A DNA stretch of 64,000 nt from Lutibacter flavus. GTDB taxonomy: Bacteria > Bacteroidota > Bacteroidia > Flavobacteriales > Flavobacteriaceae. Shown here one piece after another: positions 25,587-34,440 of this stretch. The translations under genes were made by a program, and so were the position numbers. The notes beneath the pieces were generated by a model, which worked only from the letters and a program-made list of their open reading frames with translations, searched no databases and had not been told where the DNA came from. The stretch covers positions 186,001 through 250,000 of the forward strand of contig NZ_FZNX01000005.1 of NCBI RefSeq assembly GCF_900188355.1, written 5' to 3'. Numbering within the stretch: the stretch's first letter is position 1; every line of letters begins with the position of its first letter.

Positions 25587-26843
25587 TTATAAGTTAAAAG
25601 CGTCTTTTACCTTCTCTACGTAATCTAGTTTTTCCCAAGTAAATAATTCAACATCAATGGTTTTTTCAGTACCGTCAACGTTTGAAAAAGTTTTAGTAAC
25701 GGTTCTATTATCACGACCCATATGTCCGTAAGCAGCAGTTTCTAAATACATTGGTTGGCGAAGTTTTAAACGTTCTTCAATAGCAGCAGGTCGCATATCA
25801 AATAATTTTTCAACTATTTCTGCAATTTCACCATCGGCTTTATCAACGTTAGAAGTTCCATAAGTGTTTACGTAAATACCCATAGGTTTTACAACTCCAA
25901 TAGCATAAGAAACTTGTATTAAAATTTCATCTGCAACTCCGGCAGCAACTAAATTTTTAGCAATATGGCGAGTTGCATAAGCTGCACTTCTATCAACTTT
26001 ACTTGGATCTTTTCCAGAGAAAGCACCACCACCATGAGCACCTTTACCTCCATAAGTATCAACAATAATTTTTCGGCCTGTTAAACCAGTATCACCGTGA
26101 GGTCCACCAATTACAAATTTTCCAGTTGGATTTACGTGGTATACAATATTGTCGTTAAACAATGCCTGAATTGAAACAGGTAATTTTGCAATTACTCTAG
26201 GAATTAAAATATGAATTACGTCGCTTTTTATTTTTGCCAACATAGCTTCATCATCCTCATTAAATTGGTCATGTTGAGTTGAAACTACAATGTCTTTAAT
26301 TCTAAAAGGAACATTATCATCGGTATATTCAATAGTAACTTGACTTTTAGAATCTGGACGTAAATATGTAATATCGCTATTTTCTCTTCGTAATTCAGCA
26401 AGTTCGTGCAAAATTCTATGACTTAAATCCAACGCTAATGGCATTAAATTTTCAGTTTCATTTGTTGCGTAGCCAAACATCATTCCTTGATCTCCAGCAC
26501 CTTGCTCTTCCTTTGTAGCTCTATCTACACCTTGGTTTATATCTTGAGATTGTTCGTGGATTGCAGATAAAACACCACAAGAATTACCATCAAACATATA
26601 TTCTCCTTTTGTATAGCCAATGTTATTAATAACGTCTCTTGCTATTTTTTGAACATCTAAATAAGTATTAGATTTTACTTCACCTGCTAATATTACTTGA
26701 CCAGTGGTTACTAAAGTTTCACATGCAACTTTTGAGTTTTCATCAAAAGCTAAAAAGTTATCTACTAAAGCATCTGAAATTTGATCAGCAACTTTATCTG
26801 GATGTCCCTCAGAAACTGATTCGGATGTAAATAAATATGACAT
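25587..26843 (-). CDS. metK: S-adenosylmethionine synthase
   Basis: A 418-residue MetK, which makes SAM from methionine and ATP. The N-terminal [21 protein letters not shown] holds the ATP/metal site, [12 protein letters not shown] near 115 is the signature hexapeptide region, and [23 protein letters not shown] near 270 is the P-loop-like motif. It faces the methionine genes that follow. Its 5' leader carries a small predicted structured RNA (26879-26944) that is not an S-box. Confidence 0.97.
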   Translation of the reverse strand: MSYLFTSESVSEGHPDKVADQISDALVDNFLAFDENSKVACETLVTTGQVILAGEVKSNTYLDVQKIARDVINNIGYTKGEYMFDGNSCGVLSAIHEQSQDINQGVDRATKEEQGAGDQGMMFGYATNETENLMPLALDLSHRILHELAELRRENSDITYLRPDSKSQVTIEYTDDNVPFRIKDIVVSTQHDQFNEDDEAMLAKIKSDVIHILIPRVIAKLPVSIQALFNDNIVYHVNPTGKFVIGGPHGDTGLTGRKIIVDTYGGKGAHGGGAFSGKDPSKVDRSAAYATRHIAKNLVAAGVADEILIQVSYAIGVVKPMGIYVNTYGTSNVDKADGEIAEIVEKLFDMRPAAIEERLKLRQPMYLETAAYGHMGRDNRTVTKTFSNVDGTEKTIDVELFTWEKLDYVEKVKDAFNL

Positions 26844-26878
26844 AATTATCTAATTTTAAATTATTTAAGAAAATTGAA

Positions 26879-26944
26879 GATTGCGTTGGTCGCTAAAAGG
26901 AGTAAATAATTACTGCTTTAGCATTTTTTAATGAGGTTGCAATC
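26879..26944 (-). ncRNA. structured metK leader element, unclassified
   Basis: Read on the minus strand, GATTGC and GCAATC close a 66-base element, with an inner stem GCTAAA/TTTAGC and an inner hairpin AGTAA/TTACT. The unpaired stretch AACCTCATTAAAAAA lies between the outer and second stem. It starts about 30 bases after the predicted -7 element and sits 36 bases before metK. It lacks S-box features and does not match the SAM-II pattern I know. Confidence 0.45.
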
Positions 26945-26976
26945 AGTTCAAATTTTTCCTCGGATTATTTCGACTG

Positions 26977-26984
26977 CAAATCTA
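26977..26984 (-). promoter_or_regulatory. predicted -7 element of metK
   Basis: On the minus strand TAGATTTG fits TAnnTTTG. No TTG at the usual -33 distance was seen. Its position would start the transcript about 25 bases before the structured element. Confidence 0.4.
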
Positions 26985-27089
26985 TGAAAATTTAAAATTT
27001 AAAAGCTAATTTACTGCTAAATAATTCATAAATTTTTTTGTAATGATTTGTTTTTTGGTGAGACAAAACACAATAAAACCAAATTTAAG

Positions 27090-27515
27090 ATGAAAAAAAT
27101 ACTAGTTTTAGTTCTTTGTACAGTTATAAGTATTAGTTGCTCAGACAATGATGTTTCTATGGAAATTTTAGAGGATCAAATGGCAGAAGAATTAGTTGAT
27201 GATATGGAAGTTAGTAATTTTGCTATGGGCGATTTTGTAGATGGTGCGCATCCAACATCTGGAAAAGCAACTGTAAATTCTGATAAAACAGTGCTGTCTT
27301 TTGCTAATTTTAAAACAGATAATGGTCCAAAATTATTGGTGTATTTATCAACAGATACCAACTCAACAGAATATGTAAATCTTGGGGATTTAAAAGGTGT
27401 TTCAGGAAATTTCACCTATTCAATTCCAGAAAATATTGATTTAGAGAAATTTAAAATTGTGAATATTTGGTGTGTAGATTTTTCAGTAAGTTTTGGTACA
27501 GCTGAATTAAAATAA
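27090..27515 (+). CDS. DM13-domain lipoprotein
   Basis: A 141-residue lipoprotein (lipobox VISISC, Cys at 17). The start is the ATG at 27090; a frame-open TTG at 27048 is less likely because it would bury the signal peptide. After an acidic linker comes a DM13 domain: GDFVDGAHPTSGKATV, LSFANFKTDNGPKLLVYLS, then GNFTYSIPENIDLEKFKIVNIWCVDFSVSFG with the conserved Cys typical of DM13, a domain proposed to act in redox chemistry. Monocistronic by look. Confidence 0.8.
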   Translation: MKKILVLVLCTVISISCSDNDVSMEILEDQMAEELVDDMEVSNFAMGDFVDGAHPTSGKATVNSDKTVLSFANFKTDNGPKLLVYLSTDTNSTEYVNLGDLKGVSGNFTYSIPENIDLEKFKIVNIWCVDFSVSFGTAELK

Positions 27516-27527
27516 TTATTTTTTTTA

Positions 27528-27557
27528 TTGCATATTAAATAAATGTGATTACATTTG
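27528..27557 (+). promoter_or_regulatory. promoter of the metY leader region
   Basis: TTG at 27528-27530, 19 bases, TACATTTG at 27550-27557: a near-ideal Bacteroidota promoter. The first Met-rich leader peptide begins 21 bases further on. Confidence 0.7.
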
Positions 27558-27577
27558 TCACATTAAAATAAAGAAAA

Positions 27578-27646
27578 ATGAATATTATGTTTAACAAAAT
27601 GCGTTATATGATGTGTGAAATTTACACAGAGGCTGCTATTGTTTAA
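27578..27646 (+). CDS. Met/Cys-rich leader peptide 1
   Basis: A 22-residue frame starting MNIMFNKMRYMMCEIY, with Met at 1, 4, 8, 11 and 12 and Cys at 13, directly downstream of a good promoter and upstream of a terminator at 27671. The Met-Met-Cys codons are at 27608-27616. CAGAGG (27627-27632), still inside the leader frame, is complementary to CCTCTG (27674-27679) in the 5' arm of the terminator. A ribosome waiting on Met codons would leave it free to pair and block termination. This is the layout of amino-acid attenuators. Confidence 0.65.
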   Translation: MNIMFNKMRYMMCEIYTEAAIV

Positions 27647-27670
27647 AATATAATAATATATAATAAATAA

Positions 27671-27698
27671 AAACCTCTGATTTATCAGAGGTTTTTTT
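27671..27698 (+). terminator. attenuator terminator 1 before metY
   Basis: AAACCTCTGA (27671-27680) and TCAGAGGTTT (27685-27694) with a 4-base loop and a T run. It stands 24 bases after the first leader peptide. Confidence 0.8.
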
Positions 27699-27717
27699 AT
27701 ATCAAAAAAGTAATAAA

Positions 27718-27810
27718 ATGAACTCAAATTTTCAAAAAAAAATGTGCAATATGTCTAAAATATCTATGCGAATGATGCGTAGCACAATGAAATGGTATTG
27801 CCTAAAATAA
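27718..27810 (+). CDS. Met/Cys-rich leader peptide 2
   Basis: A 30-residue frame with Met at positions 1, 9, 12, 17, 19, 20 and 24 and Cys at 10 and 28; its centre reads MCNMSKISMRMMRSTMKWYC. That is seven Met in 30 residues, far above chance. It lies between the first attenuator and a second terminator at 27838, 105 bases before metY. GGTATT at 27794-27799 can pair with AATACC at 27851-27856 in the terminator loop, a weaker antiterminator candidate than in leader 1. Confidence 0.6.
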   Translation: MNSNFQKKMCNMSKISMRMMRSTMKWYCLK

Positions 27811-27837
27811 ATGGAAAAATAAAATCATATAAGATTT

Positions 27838-27877
27838 AAGTCCCTTTGGTAATACCTAAAACCAAAGGGGCTTTTTT
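27838..27877 (+). terminator. attenuator terminator 2 before metY
   Basis: CCCTTTGGT (27842-27850) and ACCAAAGGG (27861-27869) pair, extended by GU and AT pairs at the base, with a T run from 27872. It is 37 bases before the metY start. Confidence 0.8.
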
Positions 27878-27914
27878 ATTTAAAATTTGAATTAAAATAT
27901 AAAAATTATATAAA

Positions 27915-29189
27915 ATGAGCACTCAAAAATTATCAACACAAGCATTACACGCAGGACACGATACAACTAAAACAGCAGGAACAAGAGCCGTACCAATTTA
28001 TCAAACATCATCGTATGTTTTTAATGATACGGAACACGCTGCTAATTTGTTTTCATTAAAAGAGCTAGGTTTTATTTACACACGTTTAAATAACCCAACA
28101 AACGATATTTTACAACAGCGTTTGGCTGCCATTGAAGGAGGTATAGGAGCTGTGGTTTTTGCTTCTGGAACTTCAGCAATATCTACCGGATTGTTAACTT
28201 TGTTGAAAGCGGGTGATCATATTGTAGCTTCCAGTAGTTTGTATGGAGGTACGTTTACTTTGTTAAATGTTACGTTACCAAGATTGGGAATTACAACTAC
28301 GTTTGTAGATGCATCAAACCCTGAAAATTTTAAAAAGGCCGTTAAAGATAATACAAAAGCCTTTTTTGTTGAATCTTTAGGGAACCCAAAATTAGATGTG
28401 CTAGATTTAGAAGCAATTGCAGAACATTCAAAAGCTGCTGGAGTGCCATTTATAGTGGATAATACAGTTGCGAGTCCGGCTTTATTAAATCCTATCAAAC
28501 ACGGAGCAAACCTAGTAATTCATTCATTAACAAAATATATTGGTGGACAAGGAAATTCCTTAGGAGGCGCAATTATTGATGCAGGAACTTTTGATTGGAC
28601 AAATGGAAAGTTTCCTGAATTTACGGAGCCTTCAGAAGGATACCATGGTTTGATATATAGTGAAGCTTTAGGAGCAGCAGCTTTTACATTTAAATTAATT
28701 TTAGAAGGATTACGTGATTTTGGTGGTGCTTTAAGTCCTTTTAATGCATTTCAAATTATTCAAGGGTTAGAAACATTGCCTGTTCGTATAAAACAACACA
28801 GTGCAAATGCCTTGGAATTAGCAAAATGGTTAGAAGGTAGAGACGAAGTGGAATGGGTAAATTATCCTGGTTTAGAAAGTAATAAATACAATGCGTTGGC
28901 TAAAAAATATTTACCAAAAGGCCAGAGCGGATTGGTTACTTTCGGTGTAAAAGGTGGTTTTGAAGCTGCTAAAAAAGTGACTGATGCTACTGAAATATTT
29001 TCATTATTAGCTAACATTGGAGATACAAAATCATTAATTATTCATCCTGCAAGTACAACACACCAGCAATTAACATTAGAACAACAAGCTGGAGCAGGAG
29101 TAACACAAGATTTAATAAGATTGTCTGTAGGTCTTGAAGATATTGAAGATTTGAAGCAAGATTTAGCAGCAGCTTTTAAGAAGATTTAA
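27915..29189 (+). CDS. metY: O-acetylhomoserine sulfhydrylase
   Basis: A 424-residue PLP enzyme of the Cys/Met metabolism family, of the MetY type: it makes homocysteine directly from O-acetylhomoserine and sulfide. STQALHAGHDTTKTAGTRAVPIYQTSSYVF at the start, ASGTSAI near 90, and VIHSLTKYIGGQGNSLGG, with the PLP Lys near 207, are typical; ELGFIYTRLNNPTNDILQQRLA is the MetY-type variant. It fits the cys operon further down, which supplies sulfide. Upstream are two tandem Met-rich leader peptides with terminators, which suggest control by methionyl-tRNA charging. Confidence 0.92.
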   Translation: MSTQKLSTQALHAGHDTTKTAGTRAVPIYQTSSYVFNDTEHAANLFSLKELGFIYTRLNNPTNDILQQRLAAIEGGIGAVVFASGTSAISTGLLTLLKAGDHIVASSSLYGGTFTLLNVTLPRLGITTTFVDASNPENFKKAVKDNTKAFFVESLGNPKLDVLDLEAIAEHSKAAGVPFIVDNTVASPALLNPIKHGANLVIHSLTKYIGGQGNSLGGAIIDAGTFDWTNGKFPEFTEPSEGYHGLIYSEALGAAAFTFKLILEGLRDFGGALSPFNAFQIIQGLETLPVRIKQHSANALELAKWLEGRDEVEWVNYPGLESNKYNALAKKYLPKGQSGLVTFGVKGGFEAAKKVTDATEIFSLLANIGDTKSLIIHPASTTHQQLTLEQQAGAGVTQDLIRLSVGLEDIEDLKQDLAAAFKKI

Positions 29190-29265
29190 TTTTTGCTGAA
29201 ATGTTTTGTTTGAGAAATAATTATTGCGTTAATTTGCCACTTAGTTCATAAACTTATTGACTATT

Positions 29266-29363
29266 GTTATCAAGAAAGGCAGAGGGAATAGACCCATTGA
29301 AGCCTTAGCAACCCTTTAGCTTTTAAAGAAGGTGCTAAATTCTACCCATTTTGGATAGATAAC
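29266..29363 (+). ncRNA. S-box (SAM-I) riboswitch 1
   Basis: The aptamer starts with GTTATC (29266-29271), which pairs with GATAAC at 29358-29363. The core AGAGGGAATAGACCCATTGA, AGCCTTAGCAACC and AAGGTGCTAAATTC match the S-box consensus. Just downstream GTAATTAC (twice, around TTTTT) forms a hairpin, without a T run, so control may act on translation or in a manner not visible. It stands about 100 bases before the metX fusion gene. Confidence 0.9.
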
Positions 29364-29464
29364 TCAACGTAATTACTTTTTGTAATTACTGCAATTTCTC
29401 GTAACACTATTTTTTAAGCTGAAACAAATAATTTTTGATTTTTAATCAATTTATAGAGTATTTA

Positions 29465-32400
29465 ATGAGTCAATTAAAACACATAACAATAACTAATTTT
29501 ATTCCTGAAAAGGGGAGTGAAGGTCAAGATATTAACCTTTCATATCAACTTTTTGGGAAAGAATTATACACTGCACCCATTGTTTTAGTAAACCATGCAT
29601 TGACAGGAAATAGCAATGTTGCGGGTAAAGATGGTTGGTGGAATGATTTAGTTGGTAAAAATAAAGTAATTGATACAGATAAATATACAATTTTGTCTTT
29701 CAACATTCCAGGAAACAGTTTTGATGGTTTTGTTATAGATAATTATAAAGATTTTGTTGCCAGAGATATTGCTAAAATCTTTTTAAAAGGTTTAAGTGAA
29801 TTAAAATTAGATGAAATATTTGCTCTTGTAGGAGGTTCTTTAGGTGGAGGAATCGCATGGGAAATGGCAGTTGTAAATCCAACAATCACAAAACATTTAA
29901 TTACCATAGCAACTGATTGGAAATCTACAGATTGGTTAATAGCTAACTGTCAAATACAAGAGCAATTTTTATCAAACTCAAGTAATCCGGTGCACGATGC
30001 TCGTATGCATGCAATGTTATGTTATAGAACTCCTGAATCTTTTAAAGAACGATTTCAACGTTCAAAAAATGATGAATTAGAAATTTTTAATGTAGAGAGT
30101 TGGTTGTTGCATCATGGAAAAAAATTACAAGAGCGTTTTCAATTATCTGCATATAAATTAATGAATCAGTTGTTAAGAACAATTGATGTTACCAAAGGCA
30201 GAGAGGCTACAATTTTAGATTCAATTAAAGCAAATATTCACATAATTGGAGTTGATTCAGATTTGTTTTTTACTGCTGAAGAGAATAAAGAAACCCATAA
30301 ACAACTAGCATTGTTAAACCCAAATGTAACTTATAACGAAATTAATTCGGTACATGGGCACGATGCTTTTTTGATAGAATACAAACAATTAGGAAAAATA
30401 ATAGAACCAATATTTAATCAAAGTTCTAAAAAAAATAAGATGAAAGTAGTAAAATTTGGAGGGAAATCGTTGGCGAACGGAAAGGGTTTAGACTGTATTT
30501 TGAAAATAGTTTCAGATAAAGTAACAAATGGAGAGCAAATAGCATTAGTTGTTTCAGCGAGAGGTAATACAACCAATCAATTAGAATCTATTTTAGAAAA
30601 GGCAAAAAATAGTTTACCATATTTAGAAGAATTACAGCAATTAAAAGAGTATCAATTAGCAGTTGATAATTCAGTAGATGTATCGGCAGAATTTCAATTG
30701 TTAGATGAAATTTTTAAAGGTGTTAATTTATTAGGTGATTATAGCCCAAAAGTAAAAGATCAAATTCTTGCTCAGGGAGAAATTTTATCAGGAAAAGTTA
30801 TTACCCATTTATTGAATAAAAGTGGGGTTAAAGCAAATTTTGTGGACTCCAGAAATTTAATAAAAACAAATAATCAGTTTGGAAAAGCATTGCCATTTGA
30901 AAGTGTTTCAGAAGAAAACGTGGTTGAACATTTTAGAAATGTAGATGATGATGTTATCCAAGTAATAACTGGTTTTATTGGTTCTAATTTAAATGGAGAA
31001 ACTACTACTTTGGGTAGAAATGGAAGTAATTATTCCGCAGCATTAATTGCTAATTTTTTAAATGCTGAAGAATTTCAAAACTATACACATGTAAACGGAA
31101 TTTATACTGCAAACCCTGATTTAGTTGAAAATTCACAGAAAATTGAAAAATTATCGTACCAGGAAGCTAATGAAATGGCAAATTTTGGGGCTAATATTTT
31201 ACATGCAAAAACGATTATTCCGTTAATAGAAAAGAACATTCCATTAAGAATATTAAATACGTTTAATGCTGATAATACAGGGACTTTAATTGGTTCAGAA
31301 ACTGAACGTGGTGGAATTAAATCACTTTCTGTAGAACAAGATGTTGCATTGGTTAATCTAATTGGTAGAGGTTTACTAGGTAAGGTTGGTGTAGATGGTA
31401 GAATTTTTAGCGCTTTAGGAAAGGAAAATATTAGTGTAAGTATTATTTCGCAGGGATCATCAGAGCGAGGAATTGGATTTATAGTTGATGCAAGAGATGG
31501 TTACAAAGCTAAAAAAGTACTTGAAAACGAATTTAAAAATGAATTTCAAAGTAAAGATGTAAGTCAGATTTATATTACTGAAAATGTATCTGTAATATCA
31601 ATTATTGGACAGAGTTTATACTCTTTTAATCAGCCTTATAGTGCTTTAATTAAAAACCACATTACTCCAATTTTAATAAACAATACTGTTACAGGAGAAA
31701 ATGTGTGTTTGGTTGTTAAAAAAACGGATTTACATAAAGCGGCAAATGTAATTCACGGTGAGATTTTTGGAGTTTCAAAAAATATAAACATTGCTATTTT
31801 TGGTAAAGGTTTAGTAGGAGGAACCCTTATAAATCAGATTTTAAAGAGTAAAGAAAATATTATTAAAAGAAAAAATATCAATCTAAATATTTTTGCCGTT
31901 GCAAATTCATCAAATGTATTACTTAGTAAAAATGGTGTTTCAGATAATTGGGAAAAAGATTTAGAAACTAGTGAAGTAGTAAATAGTGTTCAAAATATTA
32001 TTGAATATGCCGAAAAGTTTCATTTAGAAAATTTAATTGCAATTGATAACACTGCGAGTAGTGAGTTTGTAAAAAATTATATTGATCTAGTTGATAATGG
32101 ATTCGATTTAATTTCTTCAAACAAAATTGCAAATACATTGGAATATTCTTTTTATAAAGAATTACGTAAAAAATTGAGTGAAAACAAAAAGGCATATTTG
32201 TATGAAACCAATGTTGGTGCTGGTTTGCCTTTAATTGATACTATTAAATTGTTACATGATTCAGGTGAAAATATCACAGGAATTAGAGGTGTCTTTTCAG
32301 GTTCATTAAGTTATTTATTTAACAATTATTCTGTTCAGGATAGGCCTTTTAGCGCTGTTTTAAAAGAAGCAATTGATAGTGGTTTTACAGAACCAGATCC

Positions 32401-32854
32401 TCGCGAAGATTTATGTGGAAATGATGTAGGGCGAAAATTATTAATTTTAGCACGAGAATTAGATTTACAAAATGAATTTGATGATGTAAAAATTGAAAAT
32501 TTAATTCCAGAAGATTTACGTGAAGGTACTGCTTCAGAATTTTTAAGTAAATTAGAAGAAATGGATGCTTATTATCAGAGCGTAAAAGACAACCAGAAGG
32601 AAGGTCATGTGTTAAGATACATTGGAGATTTATCTGGTAATTTACAAGAAGATAAAGGTGTTTTAGAAGTAAAATTAATATCTGTTCCATCCAATAGTGC
32701 TTTGGGTCAAATACAAGGGGCCGATGCTATTTTTGAAGTATTTACTGAATCATATGGAGAAAAACCAATTGTTATTCAGGGAGCAGGAGCGGGAGCAGCA
32801 GTAACTGCAAGAGGAGTTTTTGGAGATATTTTAAGATTGGCAGAGAAGAATTAA
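29465..32854 (+). CDS. trifunctional homoserine acetyltransferase / aspartokinase / homoserine dehydrogenase
   Basis: A 1129-residue fusion. Residues 1-325 are MetX (alpha/beta hydrolase): NHALTGNS, nucleophile Ser125 in VGGSLGGG, Asp in GVDSDLFF and His in SVHGHDAF. Residues 326-770 are an aspartokinase (MKVVKFGGKSLANG at the start, ACT-type repeats near 600-750). Residues 774-1129 are a homoserine dehydrogenase (IAIFGKGLVGG Rossmann motif, ISSNKIAN, YETNVGAGLPLIDT). So one protein takes aspartate to aspartyl phosphate, then later aspartate semialdehyde to homoserine and on to O-acetylhomoserine. The start is the ATG at 29465; a TTG 10 codons earlier is in frame. It is controlled by the S-box before it and is followed 21 bases later by a metZ-like gene. 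Confidence 0.9.
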   Translation: MSQLKHITITNFIPEKGSEGQDINLSYQLFGKELYTAPIVLVNHALTGNSNVAGKDGWWNDLVGKNKVIDTDKYTILSFNIPGNSFDGFVIDNYKDFVARDIAKIFLKGLSELKLDEIFALVGGSLGGGIAWEMAVVNPTITKHLITIATDWKSTDWLIANCQIQEQFLSNSSNPVHDARMHAMLCYRTPESFKERFQRSKNDELEIFNVESWLLHHGKKLQERFQLSAYKLMNQLLRTIDVTKGREATILDSIKANIHIIGVDSDLFFTAEENKETHKQLALLNPNVTYNEINSVHGHDAFLIEYKQLGKIIEPIFNQSSKKNKMKVVKFGGKSLANGKGLDCILKIVSDKVTNGEQIALVVSARGNTTNQLESILEKAKNSLPYLEELQQLKEYQLAVDNSVDVSAEFQLLDEIFKGVNLLGDYSPKVKDQILAQGEILSGKVITHLLNKSGVKANFVDSRNLIKTNNQFGKALPFESVSEENVVEHFRNVDDDVIQVITGFIGSNLNGETTTLGRNGSNYSAALIANFLNAEEFQNYTHVNGIYTANPDLVENSQKIEKLSYQEANEMANFGANILHAKTIIPLIEKNIPLRILNTFNADNTGTLIGSETERGGIKSLSVEQDVALVNLIGRGLLGKVGVDGRIFSALGKENISVSIISQGSSERGIGFIVDARDGYKAKKVLENEFKNEFQSKDVSQIYITENVSVISIIGQSLYSFNQPYSALIKNHITPILINNTVTGENVCLVVKKTDLHKAANVIHGEIFGVSKNINIAIFGKGLVGGTLINQILKSKENIIKRKNINLNIFAVANSSNVLLSKNGVSDNWEKDLETSEVVNSVQNIIEYAEKFHLENLIAIDNTASSEFVKNYIDLVDNGFDLISSNKIANTLEYSFYKELRKKLSENKKAYLYETNVGAGLPLIDTIKLLHDSGENITGIRGVFSGSLSYLFNNYSVQDRPFSAVLKEAIDSGFTEPDPREDLCGNDVGRKLLILARELDLQNEFDDVKIENLIPEDLREGTASEFLSKLEEMDAYYQSVKDNQKEGHVLRYIGDLSGNLQEDKGVLEVKLISVPSNSALGQIQGADAIFEVFTESYGEKPIVIQGAGAGAAVTARGVFGDILRLAEKN

Positions 32855-32875
32855 AAATAAGATTTACAAAACATT

Positions 32876-34045
32876 ATGAGCGATAATAAATTTGAAACCG
32901 ATGCTATTAGAACGCAATTAGAGCGTTCTCATTTTCAGGAACATTCAACACCAATGTATGTTACTTCTAGCTTTGTTTTTGATGATGCTGAAGATATGAG
33001 AGCTTCATTTACAGAAGAAAAAATTAGAAATATTTACTCTCGTTTTAGCAACCCAAATACAACCGAGTTTGTTGAAAAAGTGATAAAAATGGAAGGTGCA
33101 GAAGATGGTTATGCGTTTGCAACCGGTATGGCAGCTATTTATTCAACTTTTGCAGCGTTATTAAGTAGTGGAGATCATATTGTTTCAGCTCGTTCTGTTT
33201 TTGGATCAACTCATACTTTATTTACAAAGTATTTTCCAAAATGGAATATTACAACATCTTATTTTGATATTAACAATCCTGATGAAATTGAGGGATTAAT
33301 TACACCTTCAACAAAAATATTATATGCTGAATCTCCAACAAATCCTGGAGTTGATATTATTGACTTAGAATTGTTAGGGAAAATTGCAAAAAAACACAAC
33401 TTATTATTAATTATTGATAATTGTTTTGCAACTCCTTATATACAGCAACCTATTAAATTTGGAGCTGATTTAGTTGTACATTCTGCTACAAAATTAATGG
33501 ACGGTCAGGGTCGTGTTTTAGGTGGGGTTGTAGTTGGAAATACGGATTTGATTCGGGAAATTTATCTGTTTTCAAGAAATACAGGCCCGGCAATGTCACC
33601 ATTTAATGCTTGGGTTTTAAGTAAAAGTTTAGAAACTTTAGCTGTTCGTGTTGACAGGCATTGTGAAAATGCATTAACAATAGCTAAATCATTGGAGCAA
33701 AATCCTTCAGTTTCGATGGTAAAATACCCATTTTTAAAATCGCATCCTCAATATGAAATTGCAAAAAAGCAAATGAAATTAGGAGGAAATATAATAGCAA
33801 TTGATGTTAAAGGAGGAATTGAAGCGGGAAGAAAATTTTTGAATTCAATTAAAATGTGTTCCTTATCTGCAAATTTAGGCGACACAAGAACTATAGTAAC
33901 GCACCCTGCATCAACAACACATAGTAAATTAAGTGAAGAAGAGCGTTTAGCTGCTGGAATTACTCCAGGCTTGGTTCGTATTTCAGTTGGTTTAGAAAAT
34001 GTGGATGACATACTTCAAGATATAAATCAAGCTTTAAATAGTTAA
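32876..34045 (+). CDS. trans-sulfuration family PLP enzyme, MetZ-like
   Basis: A 389-residue Cys/Met metabolism PLP enzyme. It begins FETDAIRTQLERSHFQEHSTPMYVTSSFVF, the usual opening of O-succinylhomoserine sulfhydrylase (MetZ) relatives in Bacteroidota, and has ATGMAAIYSTF, ESPTNPGVDIID, and VVHSATKLMDGQGRVLGG with the PLP Lys near 203. It likely accepts O-acetylhomoserine and sulfide, or cystathionine-type substrates; the family does not decide this. It follows the metX fusion closely and is part of the same SAM-regulated operon. Confidence 0.85.
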   Translation: MSDNKFETDAIRTQLERSHFQEHSTPMYVTSSFVFDDAEDMRASFTEEKIRNIYSRFSNPNTTEFVEKVIKMEGAEDGYAFATGMAAIYSTFAALLSSGDHIVSARSVFGSTHTLFTKYFPKWNITTSYFDINNPDEIEGLITPSTKILYAESPTNPGVDIIDLELLGKIAKKHNLLLIIDNCFATPYIQQPIKFGADLVVHSATKLMDGQGRVLGGVVVGNTDLIREIYLFSRNTGPAMSPFNAWVLSKSLETLAVRVDRHCENALTIAKSLEQNPSVSMVKYPFLKSHPQYEIAKKQMKLGGNIIAIDVKGGIEAGRKFLNSIKMCSLSANLGDTRTIVTHPASTTHSKLSEEERLAAGITPGLVRISVGLENVDDILQDINQALNS

Positions 34046-34103
34046 AAATTAATACTGTTTTTTAGGAATTTAATAATTCTTAAAAAAATAATAATCTAAA
34101 AGT

Positions 34104-34142
34104 CTATCGAGTTGGTAGAGTAGTGGAAAAATAGTATGTTTG
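34104..34142 (+). promoter_or_regulatory. promoter and operator-like repeat of the cysH operon
   Basis: TTG at 34112-34114, 20 bases, TATGTTTG at 34135-34142. CTATC (34104-34108) and GGTAG (34114-34118) form a small dyad over the -33 TTG, a typical place for a repressor site. The operon starts 31 bases later. Confidence 0.5.
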
Positions 34143-34173
34143 TATCTTAAAAATAAATGTATAAAGTTTAGAA

Positions 34174-34440
34174 ATGATACTCGATCAAATTTTTATTTCA
34201 AATAAAAAACATACAGATAAAGTTAAAACAAAATTAACACATTCCGAGAGGCCTGTCCGCAGTATAATTAAGTCAATTAGCTGGAGAATTGTTGGTACTA
34301 TTGATACAATTATTATTTCATGGGTTATAACTGGAAAAATGACTTTAGCGCTTACAATAGGTTCAATTGAATTAGTAACTAAAATGGTGTTGTACTTTTT
34401 TCATGAAAGAATTTGGAATACTATAAAATGGGGAAAATAA
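34174..34440 (+). CDS. DUF2061 small membrane protein
   Basis: An 88-residue protein with two hydrophobic segments. SERPVRSIIKSISWRIVGTIDTIIISWVITGK and ALTIGSIELVTKMVLYFFHERIWNTIKW are the DUF2061 hallmark; the SWR-x-x-GT-x-DT stretch is diagnostic. The function is unknown. It often opens sulfate-assimilation operons of Bacteroidota. It overlaps cysH by one base (TAATGA arrangement), so the two are co-translated. Confidence 0.85.
   Translation: MILDQIFISNKKHTDKVKTKLTHSERPVRSIIKSISWRIVGTIDTIIISWVITGKMTLALTIGSIELVTKMVLYFFHERIWNTIKWGK

Noticed and set aside
26879-26944. metK leader as a standard SAM riboswitch
   Set aside because: The S-box core present at 29266 and 41940 (AGAGGGAATAGACC, GCAACC, AAGGTGCTA) is missing, and the SAM-II pattern I know does not fit. 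Kept only as an unclassified structured leader.
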